Positions 12,601 through 24,600 of a stretch of 64,000 nucleotides of DNA are shown piece by piece; the stretch's first letter is position 1, and the number at the start of each line of letters is the position of its first letter. The stretch is from positions 46,726,194 through 46,790,193 of the forward strand of contig CP136069.1 in the NCBI GenBank assembly GCA_032622095.1. The letters are read 5' to 3'. Source of the stretch: Siphonodentalium dalli. Its lineage: Eukaryota > Mollusca > Scaphopoda > Gadilida > Siphonodentaliidae. The notes beneath the pieces are model-generated. The model did no database searches. It had not been told where the DNA came from and saw only the letters and a list, made by a program, of their open reading frames with translations. Made by a program: the position numbers and the translations under genes.

Positions 12601-15600
12601 TCTATAGTCCTTAACAAAGATTAGAAATCTTTAAATTACAAGACTGATGACAAGCTGTCAGTCGAGCTTAAAGCTTTGAAAGCAGAGAGAGATGCTAATT
12701 CTGAGAAGCGGAAGCGGATTGATCCAATGCTACGATCACTGAGTCATGAACTAACTCAGAAGGTGAGAATTTAGTACGGTTGTAACAATACACCCCTGCT
12801 AGGATACAATACATATCGCGATCTTGAGTAATATTAAACAGAATTTCTTGATATTTCAATTTGGTACGTGGTTCATGTTTGAGAAGACGCAGGCAAGTTC
12901 AAATTTGGTCACGGTTCGTTGATTTTTGATGGAGTTATGTCCATTTTTCGACTTAGAAATTGGTGTTTTCGGGTTGTTCGCATAATAACTTGAGCAATAT
13001 TGAAAAAAAATTCTTTATATTTCATATGGAGTTCACATTTGAGAAGATGCAGGCAAATCTTGTATATGGTCATGGTTCAATGATTTTGTCAGTTATGCCC
13101 CTTTTTATGTTTACCCATACCATAGTATGGTAAACATAGTGTCGTTGCCCGGATTGACCACTCGTCGTTGGTCCGTCTGTCTGTCCGTCTGTCTGTCCGT
13201 CTGTCTGTCCGTCTGTCTGTCCGTAGACACCAAATTTTGTATATGGGTTTCTCAGCCCAAAATACGGATCGAGTTCGAATTTGGGTTTGATCCGAGTTTT
13301 TGTTACAGAGTTATGGCCCTTTTTTGACTTAGAATTGACGCATTCGCCATAACTCGAACATTTTTCATCTGATTGGAACCAAATTTGGTCTGTTAGTTTT
13401 ACAGCCCAAAATACAGATCGAGTTCGAATATGGGTTTGATCCGATTTATTTTAAAGGAGTTATGACCCTTTTTCGAAGAAAAAAATTGGAAGAAAAAAAT
13501 CGATTTAAAAAAACATTTACTTTTAACTTTTATAATAATAATAAAAAAAATGTCATTTGTTTTCATTTAGATATTGATGATTATGATAAAAGTTGATAAA
13601 AAGATTTCCAATGTGGACCTTTAATTTTTTTAAATAATTAAAAAGTTTTTAAGTTAAACAAATTTGAAAAACTAACACCATTATAACTCTGCCAAGGGTA
13701 CCCCGAATCACCACACCAAATTTGATTAAATCGGTCCAAAATCTTGTGTTATGTACTGGTAAATCTGTTTGGAGCAACATTAAATCCAATTCACCAATTG
13801 CCTTTGGACAACTTAGCTATTGATAAGGCTATATTATTTTCTGATGTCTCTTATGCCAATGTGCAAATAATCTGATAAAGAAGGCTATGGTATCTAATTT
13901 AAAATAAAGATTCAACAATAAACATCACATGATATTAACAGTAGACATCTGTGCTGCAGAGTTATATCTTCAGATGGTCTGATATCATTATAATTGTTAT
14001 TGGTTTAATAGAGGTCAGTGTTCAACATAAACAATTCCTGTGATATTTTGACAGCTCTGCTATATAATTGATATTAATGGGTCAGTGGTGAGGTTGCTTA
14101 TCTGTATACTAGGACACATTATTATTGTAAACTTAAATTGGACTCTCTTAACCCAAGTATTCCATGACCAGGTCACACCTACACATTTAACCCATGGGCT
14201 TGCTGGCTGTGGTGGTTTAGCATTACAGATCCTGTACCAGTGCATTCTCTTATATAAATGCCAGTGACCCATAAATTCCAATAATTTGTGTTATGTTCAT
14301 TTGTCTATAATAGTACATAACAGTATACTCTATAATTCAACACCAAAACTCTCATTTATCCGATCATATTAAATTTTTATCGGCAAGGTATGGGTTAACA
14401 TCTGCCGATCGTGATCGGCCTCTCGTTCCACATAGATATTGCTGTTTTCTGGGTTGTCTGCATGGTAACTTGAGCAATATTAAACTAAATTCTTGATATT
14501 TGGTACATAGTTTATGTTTGAGAAAACACAGGCCAAGTTGGATTTTATTTGACTTAGAAATAATATTTGTGTTCTCTTAATGATAAATTGAGCAATCTTC
14601 AAAAGAATCTCTTGATACTTGGTGTGTGGCTCATCTTTGAGAACACACAGGACATCGTTGATTTTCAGTCCAATTTTGCTAGAATTTGACTTCTTTGTTC
14701 TAAAAAGCTAATGTTCCAAAAAGCCACCTCGATTCGGTGGACGTGGTGGAGTCTGTGACCTTTTATTTGACTTAGAAATCGCTGTCTTCTGGTTGTCCGG
14801 ATGGTAACTTGAGCAATATTAAACTGAATTTCTTTATATTTGGTACGTGGCTCTCATTTGAGAAGTTGCAGGCCAAGTTCGATTTTATTCAACTTAGAAG
14901 TAATATTCGTGTTGTCTTAACCCTTTACCCAACAAACCGGCCAAAACCGGCCAAATAAAGCTTCAACAGCCTAAAATATCTTCGGTCTGTCTCAATAGAA
15001 CCATACACATATGGATATCATTGGAACCGGCTCCTTGACCACATTGTGATAGTTACAGTTATGCCATGTGCCAATGCATTCTCTTATATATGCGAGTCGA
15101 CCATAGGTCGCCTCGCATATATAAGAGAATGCATTGGCCTAAAAAAAATCTTTTTTTAACACTTTTTACCATTTTTTCTTACATTCTTTAACAATTTTAT
15201 AATTTTTAATGAGTTAAGCCAATGCATTCTCTTATATATGCGAGGCGACCTATGGTCGACTCGCATATATAAGAGAATGCATTGGCACAGGGCCCTTCTG
15301 TTGGGTAAAGGGTTAATGATATATTGTGCAATCTTCAAAAGAATCTCTAGATACTTGGCATGTGATTCATCTTTGAGAACACACAGGACATCGACTAGTT
15401 GGAGTAAATTTTGACAGAATTTTACTTATTTGTTCTTAACACTTCCATGACTGGAGCTTCCTGAAATTTTGCGAAAACCCTGTGCCAGTGTATTATCCCA
15501 TAGGGAGTATCGCATATATATAAGACAATACATTGGCCTAGCAATATTTACCTTGACCTTGTAAGCCAGTGCATTCTTTTATACAGGTACATGTATATGT

Positions 15601-18600
15601 GAGGCTCCCTATTGGAGACTCGCATATATAAGAGAATGCACTGGCACAGGATATTGAATAATCCACCAGCGCAGCTCCCATCATGAAAGGGTTAAAAAAG
15701 CCAATGTCCCAAAAAGCCACCTTGATTCGGGAGATGTGGGATCTGCGACCTTTTATTAATGTTAATCCATTGACCTGTTTTCTTGATGCAACTCTTATCA
15801 ATCCATTGACTTGTTTTGTGAATTTCAGAATGGATCACTATCTAAAGTACAGTGTAACCTTCACTATAGGAACGAAGACAAGATCAATGAAGCTATTAGG
15901 TATGCATCTCAGAACGCTCAAGCAAATTCTATAAGTGACTGTGCAGGCCTTAAAATCTGATGAAAATCAAAATCATGATTCTTATTTGATTCTCGTAAAA
16001 AGTTTGATTCCCTGTAGAAACGCTACATGTATGTTTTGATTCTCTCAAAATTTGATGGATTTTAAGGCCTGCTGTGACTTGCGGTTTAGCTATTGCGTTC
16101 TATTTGAAAAATGTTTTATCATGTTTGCATCTGCAATGCATTGTCAGCAGCCTACCACCGTTCTACTGTAATACCCTAAATAATCGACTCCTTAACCACA
16201 GCAGAATTATGGGTAACTTTTCAGGATTTAGTCTGAAATATGGCTTGTTGCCATTCATCGGAAAGCTCTCACTGAGAGCTTTCCGATAAATGACAACAAG
16301 CTATATTTCCGACTAAATCTTGAAAAATTACCCATAATTCTGCTGTGGTTAAGAAGTTGATTATTTACATGTAAGGCATTAGTGTATATACAGATTCCAG
16401 TGTCCACAACATTGTTACGTCAAACATTTGTTGGAGTCTGATTATTATTATCCATGATCTGTGATCTGATACCACAGTTCTATATACAGATTCCAGTGTG
16501 GAAACATACATAGGCAGCATTATATATCATTACATCGGTATTTATTATTATCCATACTGTATGAAAACATTCTGCAATTACTGTATGTATTTTAAACCAA
16601 CTAAAACTTTCTCTGACTGATTTAACATTAATAAATGGTTGCATGCACAAGGTTTTGGGACCTGACAAACTAGGAAATTGATATTACTTGGCCTTAAATT
16701 CCCTTGTTTTCTTTGCAGGAAACTACAATACCAACTCAACATGAAAAACTTCAAGCTTTCAGAAGAGAAAAAAATAGTTTCAGAGATCGATAGCTTGACC
16801 AGGTCAAAGAAAACTCTCCAGTATGTTTCTATTCAAGCCTTGAGACAGTGTGATTGAAATTTGCAGAATTTGATCCCCAGACAGTGAATTTAGTGACACT
16901 ATCCCCCAAACCGGGCATGCGTCACCGCATTCACCCTCTGGGAAGCTCATTCTGCTTGGGCCTCAAATGCTGTGGGAGACCTAGGATCAGATTGAAGTTT
17001 CCCAGTTGAAGACCCTCAATACTAACTTATAAGTTTCACACACCCGAACTAGTCCATATTATGTCTTTAATGCTAATACTTTAATCATTATTTGTCATAA
17101 TGCTTCACAAGGGAGATTAAGATAATAATCAATTCTAATGCCTAAACTGATTCCTTAAATTTGAAATCCAATTTCTGAAGTAAAACTTTGTTTTACAAAT
17201 CTTGTACGTAAACAATATTCTTCCAGAGCACTCCGGTTAGGGGTGACAGGTCAACAGATCTACATGTAATGTTAATCTGCCCAAATCAATTGAATATTTG
17301 AATCAAAGTTGACCCATGTCCAATATTTAAGGAATAATTTCAAATTGATATTGCATTGAAAATGAACTCAGTGATGCACTTTGACCAAGTCTTCTTGGTC
17401 CACAACAGCTTGGGATATCTGTTGCGATGATGCTGTTTTTGGACCAAGTCCTGCCCCGTTCTCTTCTATAATGGACATTCATTCAAAAGACATACTACAT
17501 GTAAACGTGGAGCCTGGCATTCATGTAAACCCCTGAATATGACTGATCACCATCCACAATTAATCTTTCTTCAAAATGATATATCATCTACCATGATAGA
17601 AAAAGGTCTAGTGATGATATGATCATCCTTTACCCAACAAACCGGCCAAAACCGGCCAAATAAAGCTTCAACAGCCTAAAATATCTTCGGTCTGTCTCAA
17701 TAGAACCATACAAATATGGATATCATTGGAACCGGCTCCTTGACCACATTGTGATAGTTACAGTTATGCCCTGTGCCAATGCATTCTCTTATATATGCGA
17801 GTCGACCATAGGTCGCCTCGCATATATAAGAGAATGCATTGGCCTAAAAAAAAACTTTTTTTAACACTTTTTACAATTTTTTCTTACATTCTTTAACAAT
17901 TTTATAATTTTTAATGTGTTAAGCCAATGCATTCTCTTATATATGCGAGGCGACCTATGGTCGACTCGCATATATAAGAGAATGCATTGGCACAGGGCCC
18001 TTCTGTTGGGTAAAGGGTTAACGGACATCTGATAAATGCATGTTTGATATCATCATGCTTTGGGGGGAAAGGCTGCACTCTATGTTCATATACGGAAAGC
18101 ATCCATTTGAACTAGTCCGAAGAATACAAGCAATATACTCCCGCCTACTATTCTGGACTCGGTCCAAAAACTTTGTCTATGATGCACTGAGCATTCTGGT
18201 TATTGATTGGCTAACAGGCATGCCTATTTTGTCTACTGCGAAATCACTTCTCAATATTTTTAAATAATGATTCCTTCATTGTATTTATCATTGTCCCTTA
18301 ATTTTTCGGGGGACTATAGAAACGGGCTCTGTCTGTCCGTTCGTCCGTCCATCACACTTTTGAGTACCTTCATGGTGTAATCATCTCCTCCTACAGATTT
18401 CATCCTAGAGATTTAAAACTTCAAAATATTGTTGCCCATATATTGGGGATGTGCAACATGTGTATAGATGACAGAAACATTTTTTTTTTTAACGGAGTTA
18501 TTAACCCTTTTCGACTTAGAAAATTTCAACATTTTTTATAATTTTATGTATGAGGGTACCTTCATGGTGTAATCAACTCCTCCTACACTTTTGATCGTAG

Positions 18601-21600
18601 CTATTTGAAACTTCAGAGTATTGTTACCCACATATTGGAGATGTGCAGCATGTATATAGATGACGGAAAAATATTTTTTTTACGGAGTTATTAACCCTTT
18701 TCGACTTAGAAAATTTCAACATTTTTTATCATTTCTTTAACAAAGCTGCATCCACTTGCCACGTTTTCGGGGGACACTGTGGTCGGCTGACCTTTTATTT
18801 ATTGTATAAAATGTTTATGTCATAAATTTACATTTATTATTATTAAATTACAGCCAGTACTTCATACTTAAGAAGGAGATAGATTCTTTGAGAGATCGGC
18901 AGCGCAGAATGAGAGAAGAGAAAGATGTGAGTAATCAAAGTCTGTTGTCATGGGTAACACTTCTCCCACCCAATAAGGCCATTAAAATAAAATTTATGTT
19001 TTCTCAGGCAATTAGATCTCAATTTTAGATGATGGAGGGAGTCTATTTTATTTTTATTTTTTTCTCAAAATCTGGAAAACATACTTCAGAATCAAAACAA
19101 ATTCATTTTTCAAATCCAATAATTCTAACAGAAAATATTGAAAAAAAAATCAGTGATGAGGGAGGTGCCTGAGAACACAGGATTGTTATTTATGCAACAT
19201 AAATTCATTGGAAATGTTGGCTTTTTGGTCCGTCCAATTTCTGTTCATGTCAAAAAGCTTGGACAATAGTGATTAGATCTCACTACTATGAGGACATTAA
19301 ATAGAGGGTTTAACCGTTTTGTTCAGGATTTTTGTTCTAGAGTTATTCATCTTTGTTTATCTGAAAATGCTGATTTATGGGTCCGTCTGCCTGAGTATCT
19401 CGGTCATAGGTGATAGGTAGGCCCACACTAGGTGGTATGCCACATGGGGCTATGCACTGGACAACAGTCCATTTCTTGTGCATTGAATGAGGTGTTAACT
19501 TTCCCTATAACACTGCATAAGCCGATGATACTATGCAACAGTGAATTATTTTTGCATTTGGCAAGTGGCAGCATGAATGAATCCTGGTTATAATTTCTAT
19601 AATGAGCACCCTTCTAAGATTTTGTGCTGGACTGTTGATCTTGTATTTCTATGTTGTAGTAATTATATACACATTTAAAGTGATGTGAAACACTCAACTG
19701 AGGTGTTCAGAACAGAATAACAAAGAATTGTGTCAAAATAATTTATTTTCATAAATCTGGTATCAAAATAGGCAGAAAACAGCGTCATTGTTATAAATAG
19801 ATTACATACAGTGACTATTGTTGGCGGAATCATTGCCATAATATTTATTCCCAATAAATTGTTGCGAATAAAGTAGTAAATATTTACATTTGTGCATAGT
19901 TCAAACGTCATGTTTTCTGAAATGGCACAGTCGATATGGTTGGAATTTTCTTTAATCTTTGTTGGTTTCTCCATTCTTCTTGTGGAGATAGTTTTACTTA
20001 TTTATCAATTTAATTCACTGAAATAAGTCCATAAATATGTCTTTTATAATTCTATAATTATAATCTCTATAATCAGTGCCCTTATAAGATTTTGTTCTGG
20101 ATTGTTCAACTTGAATTTCTATGTTGTAGTAATATGCAGTTAATAATTCTATAATTATAATCGGCGACTAAGGTTTTGTTCTCGAATCTTGAATTTCTAT
20201 GTTGTAGTAATATTATAAGCAGTTAATAATTCTATAATTATAAGCTCTATAATCGGCGGCTGTGAGATTTTGTTCTCGAACTGTTGATCTTGAGTTTATA
20301 TGTTGTAGTAATATTATACGCAGTTAACCCTTTACCCAACAGAAAGGCCCTGTGCCAATGCATTCTCTTATATATGCGAGTCGACCATAGGTCGCCTCGC
20401 ATATATAAGAGAATGCATTGGCTTAACACATTAAAAATTATAAAATTGTTAAAGAATGTAAGAAAAAATGGTAAAAAGTGTTAAAAAAAAGATTTTTTTT
20501 AGGCCAATGCATTCTCTTATATATGCGAGGCGACCTATGGTCGACTCGCATATATAAGAGAATGCATTGGCACAGGGCATAACTGTAACTATCACAATGT
20601 GGTCAAGGAGCCGGTTCCAATGATATCCATATGTGTATGGTTCTATTGAGACAGAACGAAGATATTTTAGGCTGTTGAAGCTTTATTTGGCCGGTTTTGG
20701 CCGGTTTGTTGGGTAAAGGGTTAATAATTCTATAATCATAATCTCTATAATCAGCGCCTGTCTAAGATTTTGTGCTGGATTGTTAAACTTGAAATCTATA
20801 TTGTAATAATATTATACATGTACGTAGTTATAATTCTATAATTATTATATCGATAATCAGCACCCGTCTTGAGATTTTGTGCTCGACCTTTGATCTTGAA
20901 TATCTCTGTTGTAGTATTATTATACAGCTGGAAATCAACTCAAAGCTAAGGAAGACCAGACGAAGAAGAATAACCAAGTAAATAAAGCCCAGGCTGAAGT
21001 ACATAAGAAAGGTGAGTGTTAAGCCTGCAAATAGTGTGTCTGTCATTTGCAGAATGAGGTCCACAGAAGGTGAATTTAGTGATGCTATCCCGCACAGCGG
21101 GAGCATTTTCACTATACTGGGACTAAACATTGAGTACATGTACTGCAGGTACTCATAACTAGGTGGCACTCGAATATAAACATCTGTTTAAGGCATCAAA
21201 TCACTTGATTTAGTTTTTAGCTCAGCTTGACAAAGTCAAGTTCTCAACTTGACAAAGTTTGAACTATTGTCATGTGTTGGCATCCGTCATCCGTCCGTGC
21301 GCTTGTTTGTGTGCAGGCATCCATCCGTCTGTCAACAATTTCCTTCAGCACACCCTAAAGGCCACATAGCTCATCCGATCGTCACCAAACTTCATATGGA
21401 TCTTCAGGGTGACCTCTAGATGGGAACCATCAATTTTTTCTGAAATTTTGGCCACCAGCAGCCATCTTGGATTTAAAATTTATATCCATCGGCACAACCT
21501 GCAGGGTTCGCACCGGTGCTTAAAGTGCTTGAAAGTAATTTAATTATCATCCCCCATTTTCAAGGCCCTTAAAGTACAAAATTTTCCCACAAGTACTTAA

Positions 21601-24600
21601 ATGTACTTAAATTTCGTTGTCATATATACATGTAGTCTATGTGATAGTATCAATTTCGTTTATTACTCCCTGTTGGTTTTATTTAGTGGCAGATATACAC
21701 ATGCATTGCAGGTATTAATCCATGGATCGTTTAGGAACATCTGTTGGAGGGGAAATTTGGGTGAGAAGAAAGAGACCTGAAAAGATGGGGGTAATAAGTT
21801 CAACAAATGATATTTCCCACCAAAGAATTTGAATCCATCTTCGCTTGTATTATTATTTCATCAAACTGCTCATTTTACCTCAACATCCCTCCAAATGAAT
21901 AATATACCATTCCAATGTATACTTTATTAAGTGAATGGGAGAATCCATTCAGTATAGGAACTTAGGAAGGGTTAATCTGCTAAGGATTGGAACTCTCAAC
22001 ATGTCTGTAATTTATTGCGTTTTCAGAGATTGATACGCTCTATGAACAGAGACGTACTGCAGCTACTGAATTTAAACGCCAGGAGAAAGCGTTCAATGGG
22101 ATGAAAGGACAGATTCATAAACAGAGACGGAAAGAAAGCTTGTTGAGAAGAGAGGAAGAAAGGAAAGCTAAATACGCCGCTCAACAACAAGAGATGTGAG
22201 TAAAAAAACATAAAATAGTTCCAATATATTATACGCCTCCAACAACAAAAGCTATGAGTAAAAAAAAATTAAATAGTTCCAAAACGCTGCGAGTTTATAA
22301 AAAAATGTAAAAATAGTTCCAATACCACGAGGTGATTCTTTGCAAGGAGTGCTACGGATAATTTGCGAGAAGGTCTGATCAAATTGCACTTAATTCTACT
22401 TAAATTGCTATTTGTTGGCTAAACCAGAGTCAAAAACGCAGGTTGCTTGGTTTATTTGGATAGAATATGTCCTAATATAGCTAATGGTAATCTCAGTGAA
22501 GCTTAAGGTTGTTTATTTGGTGGGAATTTGCGAGTCCAAGTTGGCGAAGTGGAGTAACAACCCTCGATAAATGTGCTAAATATAGTAACAAATTTGGCAG
22601 CAGATTATTAGTGAGCCCGACAAATGTGTTACAGATTCTTCACGGTATGCGACAGATTCTTTATATGTAGCTGGAGTGTCTGTTTTTCAACATCAACGAC
22701 CTGCTATTCTGCAATTTTCAGATTAATGCTCATTGGATACGACTTTGATTGCATTGTTTTTTACCACAGCCACTTGGAAGTCATAAACGCATTATACCGA
22801 GCCAATAAATAATGGACTCGCATATATAAGAGAATACACTGACGCAGCGCAGCTCCCGGTCATGAGAGATTTAACTAAAATCTTTATTTGTTAACAATTT
22901 ATTTAGATTTTTATAGATTGTTCTAGATACCCTGCTTGATTTAACACCCCAATTTAACTATTTCTTTTGCTATTTGATTTTTTTAGTTGAGTTCAAAGCT
23001 CAGTGCTATTACATTTTGATTTTAAAATCCATTTATAAGGCCAAACAAAAAAAAGATATTTGATTCTCAGGTAATTTGTTTTTAAATCAATGAGGGAGTG
23101 AGGGTTTTTATTTTTTATTTTGTTCTGCCCATAGTAAGCATGGGTTATTTATTATACCTTCCCAGATCCAGAAAATGTAGGAAGAACTTTGTATTGGGTA
23201 TAATCTAATTTAATCTGATACAAAGAACTACATATACGATTCATATAAAAATACAGAATGTAAATACAGTCGAAACGAAAGGATAAAGTGATCTTCAAAC
23301 TATCATAGATAGTCTTGATTCACTTATTCTGCTGAATAATTAGAGACTGTATATGCACCGCACTGGATGATAGACAATAAAACTTCAAATAAACATGGCC
23401 AAATACACTGCTTGTTAAAATGTATTGTATTCCGGTTTACTCACCGTGCAAATGTCAGGTTGGCTGACGACTCATTCAATATCCAGCTGATCGCAGATCA
23501 AAATATTTCAACACATTTGACCAATCAACTGGGGGTTTGGACAACTTGTGGTGACATTATACTTGATAGTTATCATTATACCCCCCGCAACGAAGTTAGG
23601 GGGGGTATACTGGAGTTAGCTTGTCCGTCCGTTCTCCATCGTCCGTCTGTCCATCGTCCGTTCATCCGTCCGTGGACACAAATTTGTCCAGAGTTTTTCT
23701 CAGTCGTTTTTTGATAAATTTCCGTGAAACTTGGCACAGACATCAACCACCATGGGAACCTGTGCACCTGCGATTATAACGTCTGTACGACTTTTTTTGG
23801 TGGAGTTATTCCCCCTTTTTCGACTTAGAATTTTTTCACAACATGTATATTTTTGTCCGAGCTTTTATTCCTACATTTTTAGGTCAATTTTTTTTTACTT
23901 GGTACAGATATTTAGTACCATGGGAACCTGTGCACCTGCGATTATGACGTCTGTCCGACATTTTTTGGTGGAGTTATCCCCCTTTTTCGACAGTTTGAGA
24001 TATTCACTCATGATGATGTGGAAACTACTGTACATCGGTGAAATTTGATGTAACTCAGGGTGACCACCAACCAGATCAAGCTTTATTGGAAGGAGTTCCA
24101 CTGGACTATACATGAATTGATAATATAAAATCACAACAATAATTTATGAAATAAAAGGTTTATTTTCTAATTAATCACAGACTTTCATAAAAATCTTGAA
24201 GTTTGAAATAGTGCTGATCCACAAACCAGAGTGCATTACATACAATAGCCACACACTGCCGACCCACACTGTCAACGCTATCCGTTTGGAAGCCCACTTT
24301 CACTTTGTTTTCACCTAACCAGTCAATGATTGAATGAATTATCTGCACAGTTCGTCACGTTTGTTTTTATGTTTACCCATACCATAGTATGGTAAACATA
24401 GTGTCGTTGCCCGGATTGACCACTCGTCGTTGGTCCGTCTGTCCGTCTGTCTGTCCGTCTGTCCGTCTGTCTGTCCGTAGACACTTTACGAGTAATGCGA
24501 TAACTCAATCATTTTCTATCCGATCGAAACCAAATTTTGTATATGGGTTTCTCAACCTAAAATACAGATCGAGTTCGAATTTGGGTTTGAACCGAGATTT

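Larger units (their letters stand above)
14440..15825. repeat. AACTTGAGCAATATT repeat, host of two TTAA elements
   Basis: Units near 14455, 14580, 14805 and 15317 share TGAGAACACACAGGACATCG. The second half repeats the first but is interrupted at 14917-15316 and 15436-15695. It runs almost to exon 4 at 15829. Confidence 0.65.
19590..20925. repeat. ~90-bp tandem repeat ending at the exon 7 acceptor
   Basis: Units near 19590, 20045, 20145, 20230, 20730 and 20830 share CTATAATTATAATCTCTATA, GATTTTGTGCTGGA and ATGTTGTAGTAATATTATA. The final unit ends TATTATACAG, the candidate acceptor of exon 7. Confidence 0.78.

Noticed and set aside
13127-13327. Frame with SVCLSVCLSVCLSV
   Set aside because: Translation of the GTCCGTCT microsatellite inside a dispersed element.
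20284-20484. Recurrent frames ending LKIIKLLKNVRKNGKKC (5151, 15156, 20284, 55522)
   Set aside because: They lie entirely in the hairpins and AT-rich spacer of TTAA family 1 elements and change with the repeat.
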